Program-made: the position numbers and the translations under genes
The notes under the pieces: generated by a model
Told to the model about the DNA's origin: nothing
Database searches by the model: none
Seen by the model: the letters and a program-made list of their open reading frames with translations, nothing else
Shown: in pieces, positions 26,373 through 33,627 of the stretch
How positions within the stretch are numbered: the stretch's first letter is position 1
Layout: the number at the start of each line of letters is the position of its first letter
Assembly: GCA_038736355.1 (NCBI GenBank)
Contig: JAVYML010000001.1
Coordinates: forward strand, 396,252-460,251
Source: Candidatus Hadarchaeales archaeon
GTDB lineage: Archaea > Hadarchaeota > Hadarchaeia > Hadarchaeales > WYZ-LMO6
Direction: 5' to 3'
Length of the DNA stretch: 64,000 nt

Positions 26373-26804
26373 ATGCCCGCAGTTGTCATTTACTATTCCA
26401 AAACGGGCAACACCAAGAAGATAGCGGAGGCCATAGCGAGGGGTGCCAAGGCTAGATGCGAACCCGTGGAAAAAGCAGAGGAAGTCATGAAGGGGGCCGA
26501 CCTCTTCTTCATAGGCACCCCCGTCCACTCCTTTGGACCTTCCAAGCCCATCCTGGAGTTTCTGAGGAAGACGGACTGGAGTGGAAAGAAGGTGGCCCTT
26601 TTCTGTACCTATGCTGGTCTGGGCAACAAGAGGACCCTGGGGAAGATGGCCAGGGAAATAGAGAAGAGGGGAGGGAAGGTAGTGGGGGAGTTCTGGTGCA
26701 AGGGGAGGTTCAAGTTCCTTAGGAAGGGAAAACCCGACGCGGAAGACGAAAGGAAGGCGGAGGAGTTCGGTAGGAAAGTGGTCTCCGGTCAAGGAACATC
26801 CTGA
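26373..26804 (+). CDS. Flavodoxin-family protein
   Basis: 143 residues. The FMN phosphate loop is YYSKTGNTKKIAEAI at the N terminus; FFIGTPVHSFGPSKP and CTYAGLGNKRTL are the other two FMN-contacting loops. It is a short-chain electron carrier or part of a flavodoxin-like reductase. The 3' end overlaps the convergent DUF134 gene by 16 bases. Confidence 0.88.
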   Translation: MPAVVIYYSKTGNTKKIAEAIARGAKARCEPVEKAEEVMKGADLFFIGTPVHSFGPSKPILEFLRKTDWSGKKVALFCTYAGLGNKRTLGKMAREIEKRGGKVVGEFWCKGRFKFLRKGKPDAEDERKAEEFGRKVVSGQGTS

Positions 26805-27112
26805 TCCGACAAGATCACTATTCCCCTTCCCTCCACCAGCGCCCTCGCCAGCTTTTCCCTGGCGCCCTCCACCAGCCTCCAGGCCGTGTTTCTGGAGACC
26901 CCCATTCTCTTTCCCACCTCCTCTAGGGGGAGCTTCTCCAGCTCCGTCAGCCTGAGGGCTTCCACCTCCGCCACCTCCAGCGAGATAGGATCCCCACCGC
27001 AGCGTGGGAAGGGATGAAGCCTGCGAAGGGGAGGTAGGCATCCTACAACCACGGGCTTGGGGGGTCTTCCCACCCCTTTCCCACACCTCCTGCACCACCT
27101 GGGTCCCATCAT
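26789..27112 (-). CDS. UPF0251 (DUF134) helix-turn-helix protein
   Basis: 107 residues. N-terminal Cys-containing MGPRWCRRCGKGVGRPPKP, then ISLEVAEVEALRLTELEKLP and a sigma-70 region 4-like helix-turn-helix (LEEVGKRMGVSRNTAWRLVE). This family is usually found beside iron-molybdenum-cofactor-type NifX/NifB-domain genes and small DUF5320 proteins, exactly as here, and is presumed to regulate them, possibly through metal or Fe-S sensing by its Cys residues. Two adjacent ATGs at 27112 and 27109 are both possible starts. Confidence 0.88.
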   Translation of the reverse strand: MMGPRWCRRCGKGVGRPPKPVVVGCLPPLRRLHPFPRCGGDPISLEVAEVEALRLTELEKLPLEEVGKRMGVSRNTAWRLVEGAREKLARALVEGRGIVILSDQDVP

Positions 27113-27120
27113 ATTGGGAT

Positions 27121-27168
27121 TTATCACAAAACTTAAAAACCCCTCCGAGAACTTATGTGAAATATCAC
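27121..27168. promoter_or_regulatory. Divergent promoter with candidate operator
   Basis: Between the DUF134 and DUF5320-like genes. ACTTAAAAAC (27131-27140) is a TATA-like core usable in both directions. GTGAAATATCAC at 27157-27168 is a near-perfect inverted repeat, and its half TATCAC occurs again at 27122-27127, flanking the TATA box. This layout suits binding by the DUF134 protein itself (autoregulation), which is inferred only. Confidence 0.4.
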
Positions 27169-27183
27169 GAAAGAGGGGAGAGA

Positions 27184-27387
27184 ATGTGGTGGGAGAAAAG
27201 GGGATGGTGGTGCCCCAGACATCCCTGGCCCCCGGCCTGGGCAAGGTGCTGGCAGCCTGGATGGTACCCGCCCGCCTACCCTAGCAAGGAGGAGGAGCTG
27301 AGGGTCCTCGAGGAGATGAAGGAGGAACTGGGGAAAGAACTCAGGGAGATAAGCAGGAAAATAGAGGAACTGAAGGGCGGGAAGTGA
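27184..27387 (+). CDS. DUF5320-like small protein
   Basis: 67 residues. Trp/Pro/Cys-rich N-terminal half (WCPRHPWPPAWARCW) followed by a helix (KEEELRVLEEMKEELGKELR) ending RKIEELKGGK. This short composition, and its place between a DUF134 regulator and a NifX-like fragment, match DUF5320-type proteins. Strong Shine-Dalgarno GAGGGGAGAG before the ATG. Function unknown; the helix suggests oligomerisation. Confidence 0.65.
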   Translation: MWWEKRGWWCPRHPWPPAWARCWQPGWYPPAYPSKEEELRVLEEMKEELGKELREISRKIEELKGGK

Positions 27388-27462
27388 ATGCTGGTGGCGG
27401 TGGCGACGCTGGACAAGGAAGGTCCGGAGGCTAGGATTTCCCCCGAATTCGGGGGGAGGTAG
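27388..27462 (+). pseudogene. Truncated NifX/MTH1175-like dinitrogenase-cofactor domain
   Basis: An ATG follows the DUF5320-like stop directly and opens a 24-codon frame: a strand like LVAVATLDKEG, then EARISPEFGG, before a TAG. The first strand plus S-P-x-F-G is the start of the NifX/NifB/MTH1175 domain (normally about 110 residues), and the other members of its usual gene cluster are next door. The rest of the domain is missing in all frames. Likely a deletion remnant; it could instead be a short leader peptide. Confidence 0.45.
27440..27455. repeat. Perfect 16-bp palindrome
   Basis: CCCCCGAATTCGGGGG lies within the NifX-like remnant, 36 bases before the permease ATG. As RNA it could form a 5-bp GC hairpin with a six-base loop. 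It could be a regulatory hairpin, a protein-binding site, or a deletion junction. Confidence 0.5.
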
Positions 27463-27490
27463 GGCCTGGGGGTCGAACCAGGGGAAAAGG

Positions 27491-28518
27491 ATGCCGAACC
27501 GCAAGACTCTCCTGACCGTACTCGCCTGGTTCCTCCTCCTCTTCGGTCTCTTCACCATAGTTTACCACAGGGTAACGGGACATCCCCTCGCACCCGTCTA
27601 CAGGTACGGGGACCTAAAGTCCTACCACCCCGTTCTCATTCCCTTCGTGTACCTCGCCAGCTACCTCACCAGAGCCTGGGGGGCCTTCCTCTTCGCCTTC
27701 ATGCTGGGGGGCATGATAGAGGCCTTCGTCCCCAGGGAGAAAATGAAGGGCTACCTCTCAAGCAAGAGCCTCAGGTCCTACGTGCTGGCCGCCCTCTTCG
27801 CCCCCGTTCTGGCCGTGTGCTCCTGCGCCATGATTCCCATCTTCGGGGGCATCCTAGCCGCGGGAGCGGGCATAGGGCCGGCCCTGACCTTTCTCCTGAT
27901 GGCCCCCGCCGGAAACTTCCTCGCCATCCTGTTCACCTCCGAGCTCATCTCCCCTGTAATGGCGGGAGCACGCTTCGCCTTCGCCTTCCTGGGAGCCGTC
28001 TTTTCATCGGCCTGCTGACGGCCAGGACGAACTGGGCCAAGAAAGTAGAGGAGAAGTTCGCCGGGATTTCCATAGCGAAAGCGGAGGAAATGGGGGAAAG
28101 GGACTTCCGAGAAAAGTCCATCAGCTCCCTATACGAGGCGTACGCCCTTCTGAGAATGATCCTGCCCTACCTGCTCCTGGGAGTGGCGGTGGTGAGCTTC
28201 ATCGACGCCTACCTTCCAAGGGAGGCTGTGGGGAACTACCTGAGGGGAGGCCTAGGCATCTTTCTAGGGGCGACGATAGGGGTTCCCCTCTACACCCCCA
28301 CGCTGGTGGAGGTGTTCTTCGTAAAGGCCCTTCTGAACTCAGGGATGTCTTCCAGCGCCGCCCTGGCCTTCCTGCTCGGTGCCCCCATGTCCTCCGTGCC
28401 CTCCATGATGGGGGTCTCGAGGATCGTGGGGTGGAGGACGGTGGCGACCTATGCCCTGCTCGCAGTCCTCTGGGCCATGATAGCGGGCTTCGCATACTTC
28501 ATATTAACAGAAGGATAG
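27491..28518 (+). pseudogene. ArsP/DUF318-type permease, single frameshift
   Basis: Two frames together encode a permease of about 343 residues. The first part (27491-28018) has four to five membrane helices including APVLAVCSCAMIPIFGGIL, with the CSC motif typical of this family, and ends FLGAVFSSAC*. The second frame continues with GLLTARTNWAKKV, more helices, and GAPMSSVPSMMGVSRIVGW, the matching second half repeat. The break is at TTTTC, 28001-28005; one extra T restores an intact reading. It may be a real mutation, a sequencing error in a homopolymer, or a slip site. Usually paired with the thioredoxin-like protein that follows. Confidence 0.8.
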
Positions 28519-28534
28519 AAGGGAGGTGAGAGGA

Positions 28535-28771
28535 ATGAAAATAGAAGTCTTCGGAGTGGGATGCCCCAAGTGCAAGAAGACCGAGGAGAACTGCAGGCGA
28601 GCGGTGAAGGAACTGGGTCTCAAAGCGGAGGTAACGCACGTGTACGACCAAGCGGAGATGGTGAAGAGGGGGATCACGAGCAGCCCCGCGGTGGTGATCG
28701 ACGGGAAGCTGAAGGTGGCTGGAAGGGTTCCTGAGGTGGAGGAAATCAAGAAGTGGCTGGCCTCCAAGTAG
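28535..28771 (+). CDS. Thioredoxin-like small redox protein (MTH895 type)
   Basis: 78 residues. KIEVFGVGCPKCKKTEEN carries a CPKC redox pair after strand 1; GITSSPAVVIDGKLKVAGRVP gives the cis-Pro loop. Such proteins are commonly encoded next to DUF318/ArsP permeases, as here, and probably act with them in thiol/metal handling. ATG at 28535 has GGGAGGTGAG at the right distance; an in-frame GTG nine bases earlier is less likely. Confidence 0.85.
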   Translation: MKIEVFGVGCPKCKKTEENCRRAVKELGLKAEVTHVYDQAEMVKRGITSSPAVVIDGKLKVAGRVPEVEEIKKWLASK

Positions 28772-28836
28772 AAACAACTTGGGGTGAGGGGGAGGAGTAC
28801 CAGAGTCTGAGGGTCTGGCCGGCTTAAATCTCGGGA

Positions 28837-28848
28837 TTTTATTTATAC
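28837..28848 (+). promoter_or_regulatory. TATA-like box for the DUF5661 gene
   Basis: TTTTATTTATAC, about 26 bases before the ATG at 28869; the space includes a GGCAGGAG Shine-Dalgarno-like stretch. Confidence 0.45.
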
Positions 28849-28868
28849 TCTAAGCCCTCAGGCAGGAG

Positions 28869-29159
28869 ATGGTGAGAAAAAAGATCAGTCTGGAGGAGGC
28901 GAGGAAGATCGGGGAGCAACTGGGACTGGACTGGAAGGACTTCGACGTGGAGCAGTTCAGGTACGGAATGGAGGTGGAGCTAGAGCATGGAAAGAGGGAT
29001 CCCGAAACCAATGTCACGAACGACGACCTTCTCCTCACCGGAAAAATCGCCCTGGCCCACCTGCGCGAGTTCCCCGACTACTACTTCAGGCTGAAGAAGA
29101 TGGAAAAGGAAGCAGAGGAGTACTGGAAGAGGAGGAAGGGTCGAGGGAAAAAGAAATGA
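28869..29159 (+). CDS. DUF5661 family protein
   Basis: 96 residues. KKISLEEARKIGEQLGLDW, DFDVEQFRYGMEVELEHG, RDPETNVTNDDLLLTGKIA and HLREFPDYYFRLKKMEKEAE match a small conserved helical family seen in archaea, bacteria and phages; no function is known. Its ATGA overlap with the alcohol dehydrogenase gene suggests co-translation, though a functional link is not obvious. Confidence 0.78.
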   Translation: MVRKKISLEEARKIGEQLGLDWKDFDVEQFRYGMEVELEHGKRDPETNVTNDDLLLTGKIALAHLREFPDYYFRLKKMEKEAEEYWKRRKGRGKKK

Positions 29160-30172
29160 GGGCGGCGGTCCTCAGGAGGACGGCCCCAGCGGAGGAGTCC
29201 CCCCTCTCGCTGGAGGAGCTTCCCACGCCTTCACCCGATGAGGGGGAGATCCTGATCAGGATCTCGGTGTGTGGAATTTGCAGGACCGAGCTCGACGAGG
29301 TGGAAGGAAGGCTCAAACCAAAGCTTCCCGTCATCCCCGGGCACCAGGTGGTGGGGAGGGTGGAGGAACTGGGTCGGGGTGCCTCGGGTTACGAGAAGGG
29401 GGAGAGGGTGGGGGTAGCCTGGATCTACTGGGCCTGCGGGAAGTGCAGGTTCTGCACCCGGGGGATGGAGAACCTCTGTCCCGAGTTCATGGGGACGGGG
29501 TGTGATGTCGATGGGGGGTACGCGGAGTACATGGTGGTACCGCAAGGTTTCGCCTATCCCCTTCCACCCACCTTTCGGGACACGGAGGCTGCCCCCCTCC
29601 TCTGCGGAGGGGCCATTGGGTACCGGGCCCTGAGACTGACGGGAATGAAGGATGGGGATATCATAGGACTATACGGATACGGTTCCTCCGCCCATCTCGT
29701 CCACCAACTCATCAGATACCTCTTTCCTTCTTCTGAGGTCTACGTTTTCACCAGGAGGAGAGGGGACGGGCCGAGTGAGCTGGCTAGAAGGCAAGGGGCC
29801 GATTGGGTGGGGGAAACGGGGGATACACCCCCCAAGAAACTCCACTGCGCCATCGACACCACTCCGACCGGAGAAACGGTGAAGGAGGCCCTGAGGAACC
29901 TGGAAAAGGGAGGAAGGTTGGTGATGAACCTGATAAGGAAGGAAACACCCATCCCCGAACTCGACTATACCTCACACCTCTGGGAGGAAAAGGAGATGAA
30001 GAGCGTCGCCAACATCACCAGGGAGGATGTGAAGGAGTTCCTGAAGGTTGCCGCGGAAATCCCCTTGAGGCCAGAGGTGAAGGAATTCAGGCTGGAGGAA
30101 GCCAATCGGGCCCTGCTCGCCTTGAAGAGGGGGGAATACAGGGGGAGCGGGGTACTGAGGATAAGGGCTTAA
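29156..30172 (+). CDS. Zinc-dependent alcohol dehydrogenase family protein
   Basis: Medium-chain dehydrogenase, 338 residues. Catalytic zinc ligands C42 (CGICRTEL), H63 (PGHQVVG) and C150 (PLLCGG); structural zinc C94, C97, C100 and C108 (CGKCRFC...C). The cofactor loop is YGYGSSAHL, a slightly altered G-x-G-x-x-G, so NAD(P) preference is unclear. It oxidises alcohols or reduces aldehydes; its operon partners (DUF5661, ferredoxin-rich radical SAM protein) give no substrate clue. Confidence 0.9.
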   Translation: MRAAVLRRTAPAEESPLSLEELPTPSPDEGEILIRISVCGICRTELDEVEGRLKPKLPVIPGHQVVGRVEELGRGASGYEKGERVGVAWIYWACGKCRFCTRGMENLCPEFMGTGCDVDGGYAEYMVVPQGFAYPLPPTFRDTEAAPLLCGGAIGYRALRLTGMKDGDIIGLYGYGSSAHLVHQLIRYLFPSSEVYVFTRRRGDGPSELARRQGADWVGETGDTPPKKLHCAIDTTPTGETVKEALRNLEKGGRLVMNLIRKETPIPELDYTSHLWEEKEMKSVANITREDVKEFLKVAAEIPLRPEVKEFRLEEANRALLALKRGEYRGSGVLRIRA

Positions 30173-30187
30173 GCTCCTCCCAAAAAT

Positions 30188-31408
30188 ATGGGGAGGAAAT
30201 TTTCCGGGAAGTTCAAGATTTCGAACCGACTCGACTCCTGCCTGGATTGTGGCTTCTGCACCCTTCAAATCGCCTGCCCTGGAGAGAGCAAGTGCACCGG
30301 TTGTGGTGCCTGTGTATTGGCTTGTCCCCACTCCTCCAAGGTATTGGAAGAAAGGGAAGAGGAAAGGGAAGGTGTGAGGATCTCGGTAAACGGTGAGAGT
30401 TTCCATGTTCCGGAGCGTGTGACGGTTTTGAGGGCTTTGGAGTTCCTCGGATTCAAGGTCTCCTCCCTCCCTTGGGAGGAAGGGATTTTCGCCCCCTGCA
30501 GGACGGGAGGTTGCTGGGCCTGCTCGGTGGTGATCGATGGGGAACTCAAACCCAGCTGTATTACCCCCGTTCGTGAGGGTATGTCCATCCTGACGGATAC
30601 TTCAGGCTTCAAACCCCTCCGCCTGGTTTCGGGTTTTCAGGGGCATCCCGTTGGAGGGGTGGGGACACCTTACTGGCTCAAGTCGGGACTCAGGTATGTG
30701 GAGGCTGCTTGCTTCGCCCACGGATGTATCCTGCGCTGCCCCAGCTGCCAGAACTGGCACCTCACCTATTCCTCGATCGAGAGCCCGCTCACCCCGGAAA
30801 GAGCGGCTGCCCTCATGAAGAAAACGAGGGAAAGGTTTGGGGTGAACAGGATGGCCATAAGCGGTGGGGAACCCACCCTTAACAGGAAATGGTTACTCGA
30901 GTATCTCAGGAATCTGAAGGGGATGAACCAGGATCCCGAGGCCAGATTGCACGTGGATACCAATGCGACGGTACTGACGAGGGACTACATAGACGAACTG
31001 GTTGAGGCCGGCATGACCGACATAGGGGTGGATCTCAAGGGATTGGAGCTGGAGACCTTCTGCAGGATAACGGGGGTGGAAGAAAGGCTTGCCCGTGAAC
31101 TCCAAAAGACCGAGTGGAGTGCGGCCGAATACTTCATCAAAGAATACTATCCAGAAGTCTTCGTGGGGATAGGGATTCCCTACAACCCTTCCTTCATCTC
31201 CCTCGAAGAGGTGGAGAGGATGGGGGAGAAAATAGCCAAGTGGGACCCGGAGGTTCAGGTCTGTGCCCTCGATTACAGGGCCGAGTTCAGGGCCAGGGGA
31301 CTCAGAAAACCCACTTATCAGCAAATGCTGGAAGTCAAGAGGGTTTTAGAAGAAGCCGGATTGAGATGTGTCATCTGTCAGACGGAGCGCGGTCATGTCG
31401 GTCCTTGA
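30188..31408 (+). CDS. Radical SAM protein with dicluster and 2Fe-2S ferredoxin domains
   Basis: 406 residues with four predicted Fe-S clusters. Residues 18-46 hold two four-Cys sets (C18, C21, C24, C30 and C36, C39, C42, C46). Residues 65-135 form a 2Fe-2S ferredoxin domain with C104, C109, C112 and C124 (CRTGGCWAC). The radical SAM motif is C180, C184, C187 in CILRCPSC, followed by SGGEPTLNRKWL and a pyruvate formate-lyase-activase-like barrel (DIGVDLKGLE). It probably activates or modifies something by SAM radical chemistry; no glycyl-radical partner is nearby. It overlaps the sirtuin gene by 14 bases. Confidence 0.85.
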   Translation: MGRKFSGKFKISNRLDSCLDCGFCTLQIACPGESKCTGCGACVLACPHSSKVLEEREEEREGVRISVNGESFHVPERVTVLRALEFLGFKVSSLPWEEGIFAPCRTGGCWACSVVIDGELKPSCITPVREGMSILTDTSGFKPLRLVSGFQGHPVGGVGTPYWLKSGLRYVEAACFAHGCILRCPSCQNWHLTYSSIESPLTPERAAALMKKTRERFGVNRMAISGGEPTLNRKWLLEYLRNLKGMNQDPEARLHVDTNATVLTRDYIDELVEAGMTDIGVDLKGLELETFCRITGVEERLARELQKTEWSAAEYFIKEYYPEVFVGIGIPYNPSFISLEEVERMGEKIAKWDPEVQVCALDYRAEFRARGLRKPTYQQMLEVKRVLEEAGLRCVICQTERGHVGP

Positions 31409-32147
31409 AGGTTGGATGGAAAGGCTGGGCTTGAAACCCAGCCGGAAACTCGTGGCGGTGGTGCTAACGGGGGCCGGGGTTTCGGCCGAAAGCGGGGTAC
31501 CCATCTTCAGGGGACCCGGATCCCTTTGGGAACTTCCGGAAGCGAGAAAACTCGCGGCCAGGGCCAGACCCCCTTGGAACAACCGGGGCACTTGGGAGTT
31601 TTACGAGTGGAGGAGGCAGCTCGTTTCCAGATGTAAACCCAATCCTGCCCATTTGGTGATAGCGGAGATGGAAAGGTACTTCGAGGATTTCACCCTGATC
31701 ACCCAGAACGTGGACGGTCTCCATCAGAGGGCGGGAAGCAGGAGGGTTTTCGAGTTACATGGGAGCATGTGGAAGGGAAGGTGTCCGAAGTGCGAGGAAA
31801 TCGTGGATCTCCCGGAAACCCCCCTTCCCGAGCTTCCTCCCAAACACTCCTGTGGAACCCCCATGCGACCCCATGTGGTCCAGTTCGGGGAACCCGTCGA
31901 TCGGCTGGCCCTCACGGAAGGAATAAAAGCCAGCTCCAAGGCCGACCTCTTCTTCGTGGTGGGTACCTCGGCCGTTGTTCACCCGGCCGCTGGACTCCCC
32001 TTCCTAGCCCTGGAAAGCGGGGCAAAGGTGATAGAAATCAATCCCACGGAAACTCCCCTAACCCCGTACGTCACCCTTTCTCTGAGGGGGAAGGCTGGGG
32101 AAATCTTGCCCAAGCTCTGGAGGGAATTCCTTTCGAAGGAAGCCTGA
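31395..32147 (+). CDS. cobB: NAD-dependent protein deacylase (sirtuin)
   Basis: Removes acyl groups from lysine using NAD. 250 residues from ATG at 31395. Motifs: GAGVSAESGVPIFRG (NAD), TQNVDGLHQRAG, catalytic His in ELHGS, and VQFGEPVD. The zinc module has one normal pair CPKC, but the second pair is reduced to H-S-C (KHSCGTPMRP), so the fourth ligand would be His. Probably coupled to the radical SAM gene by overlap. Together with the HDAC-like enzyme at 17467 it gives this genome two deacetylase types. Confidence 0.9.
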   Translation: MSVLEGWMERLGLKPSRKLVAVVLTGAGVSAESGVPIFRGPGSLWELPEARKLAARARPPWNNRGTWEFYEWRRQLVSRCKPNPAHLVIAEMERYFEDFTLITQNVDGLHQRAGSRRVFELHGSMWKGRCPKCEEIVDLPETPLPELPPKHSCGTPMRPHVVQFGEPVDRLALTEGIKASSKADLFFVVGTSAVVHPAAGLPFLALESGAKVIEINPTETPLTPYVTLSLRGKAGEILPKLWREFLSKEA

Positions 32148-32154
32148 GGCAAGA

Positions 32155-33390
32155 TCACTCGTAGACCTTTTCCTCGGTTCTATCTGCCTCTGCAGCATCG
32201 GCCTCCACATCCCTAGAAGCTTGGGGGGCCTGCAAGAATTCCCTGTAGAATTCGTGTTGGATGATGAGATCCATGATCTCGTTAGTTCCCGTCCAAATCA
32301 TGGCCAGCCTCATGTCCCTCAACAGGCGTTCCACGGGAAAGACCGTGGTGTAACCTATCCCCCCGAGGATCTGCATGGCATGGTTCACCACCTGCCAAGC
32401 GGCCTCTGTGGAAAACTTCTTGGACTCAGAAACCAACCTCCTCACACGTCCAGGTTCTTCCCCCGCATCTATGGCCCTAGCGGTGAGATGGACCAAGCCC
32501 CTAGCCGCATCCAAGAGGGTGAGGCTATCCGCTATCTTGAAGCTCACCGCCTGAAAACTCCTTATCTTCTGTCCGAAGGCCTTTCGCTTGTCGGCGTACC
32601 TAGCAGCCACCTCGAGGGCTGCCCTCGCCATGCCGATGGAACCTGCGGCCGTGGTCATCCTTTCCGGGATCATCATGTGCCAGAACACTTCCGCCCCACC
32701 GTTTTCCTTCCCTATTATGTTCTCCGCCGGTACCTTCACATCCCTGAAGTATACCCTTCCGGCACCCCCTCCCCTCGTACCCATCAGTCCATAGATGTAC
32801 TGAACCTCTACGCCGGGCCCCCTTTCCACCACGAAACAGGTAAGGGCCTTGTGGGAGGGTGCGGAAGGATCCGTACGGGCGTAAACGAGGAAGAGATCCG
32901 CCCCTTCGGCTCCTACGATGAAGCGCTTCTGTCCGTGAAGAATATAGGTATCTCTCTCCTTTCTGGCGACGGTAGTGGTCCCAAAAAAATCCGAACCTCC
33001 CCTGGGTTCCGTGAGGGCCTCGGCCACCGTCAACTTTCCCTCCAGCACGGGACGCAACCATTTTTCCTTCTGCTCCGGGGTACCGAACTTGTTCAGGGCC
33101 TCACCCACGATGCTCACAAGGGAATAGAGACAGGCCAGGGAGGCTCCCAGCACCCCCACTTCCTCCAGCGCTATGACTTCTTCCTCCCATCCCAGTCCCC
33201 TTCCTCCGTATTCCTTGGGGAAACGAAGACCCAGTAGCCTGCGACGGGCAGCCTCCTCCAGGAAGACCCTGGGATAACGCACCCTTTCGGCATCCATGTC
33301 CAGGAGAAGTTGTCTGGGAACCCATTTCACGAACTCACGCACTTCTTCCCTGAGCTTTCTCTGCTCCGGTGAGAGGAGGGCTTCAATCAT
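32155..33390 (-). CDS. Acyl-CoA dehydrogenase
   Basis: FAD enzyme that introduces an alpha-beta double bond into an acyl-CoA. 411 residues: [16 protein letters not shown] (FAD/substrate), [39 protein letters not shown] and [11 protein letters not shown], where the Glu is in the position of the catalytic base. An unusually acidic tail ([16 protein letters not shown]) follows the fold. ATG at 33390. It is divergent from the sRNA and dehydratase genes, whose products act on similar CoA esters. Confidence 0.92.
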   Translation of the reverse strand: MIEALLSPEQRKLREEVREFVKWVPRQLLLDMDAERVRYPRVFLEEAARRRLLGLRFPKEYGGRGLGWEEEVIALEEVGVLGASLACLYSLVSIVGEALNKFGTPEQKEKWLRPVLEGKLTVAEALTEPRGGSDFFGTTTVARKERDTYILHGQKRFIVGAEGADLFLVYARTDPSAPSHKALTCFVVERGPGVEVQYIYGLMGTRGGGAGRVYFRDVKVPAENIIGKENGGAEVFWHMMIPERMTTAAGSIGMARAALEVAARYADKRKAFGQKIRSFQAVSFKIADSLTLLDAARGLVHLTARAIDAGEEPGRVRRLVSESKKFSTEAAWQVVNHAMQILGGIGYTTVFPVERLLRDMRLAMIWTGTNEIMDLIIQHEFYREFLQAPQASRDVEADAAEADRTEEKVYE

Positions 33391-33415
33391 TCTCCCAAGT
33401 TCAAAACCGTTGGAG

Positions 33416-33427
33416 GATATTTATCCC
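33416..33427 (+). promoter_or_regulatory. TATA-like box for the candidate sRNA
   Basis: GATATTTATCCC is centred about 24 bases before the predicted sRNA 5' end at 33445, the standard archaeal TATA-to-start distance. Confidence 0.5.
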
Positions 33428-33444
33428 TATTCCATAGAAAGGGA

Positions 33445-33508
33445 GGGGAGCGATGAAGAGAAGAGGGTTAGGCGATCCATGAGCTCGCAAGGTATTTCTG
33501 AGCTCCCC
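33445..33508 (+). ncRNA. Candidate box C/D guide sRNA
   Basis: A 64-base element in the 237-base gap between the acyl-CoA dehydrogenase and dehydratase genes. Ends GGGGAGC and GCTCCCC pair as a 7-bp stem; box C-like CGATGA (33451-33456) follows the 5' strand and a perfect box D CTGA (33498-33501) precedes the 3' strand. Internal D' (TTAG) and C' (CATGAG) are degenerate. Box C has the same one-base change and context (GCGATGAAGAG) as the other candidate at 16092-16150. A TATA-like box is at the right distance upstream. Probably guides 2'-O-methylation of rRNA or tRNA. Confidence 0.6.
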
Positions 33509-33590
33509 TTCTAACAAATCGTTTATCGCCATCATCCAAACGAGGATTAAGGCTGTGATCTTCGGGAATACGGAACGTCCAATTCCTCAG

Positions 33591-33603
33591 CATTTTATAC
33601 ACC
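33591..33603 (+). promoter_or_regulatory. TATA-like box for the dehydratase gene
   Basis: CATTTTATACACC, about 30 bases before the ATG at 33628; a Shine-Dalgarno-like AAAGAGAGG lies between. Confidence 0.45.
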
Positions 33604-33627
33604 ATTTCCAAAGGTAAAGAGAGGAAC

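Noticed and set aside
27817-28518. The second half of the permease as an independent gene
   Set aside because: Its first part is out of frame with the family and the real similarity begins only after the break; one gene with a frameshift explains both pieces.
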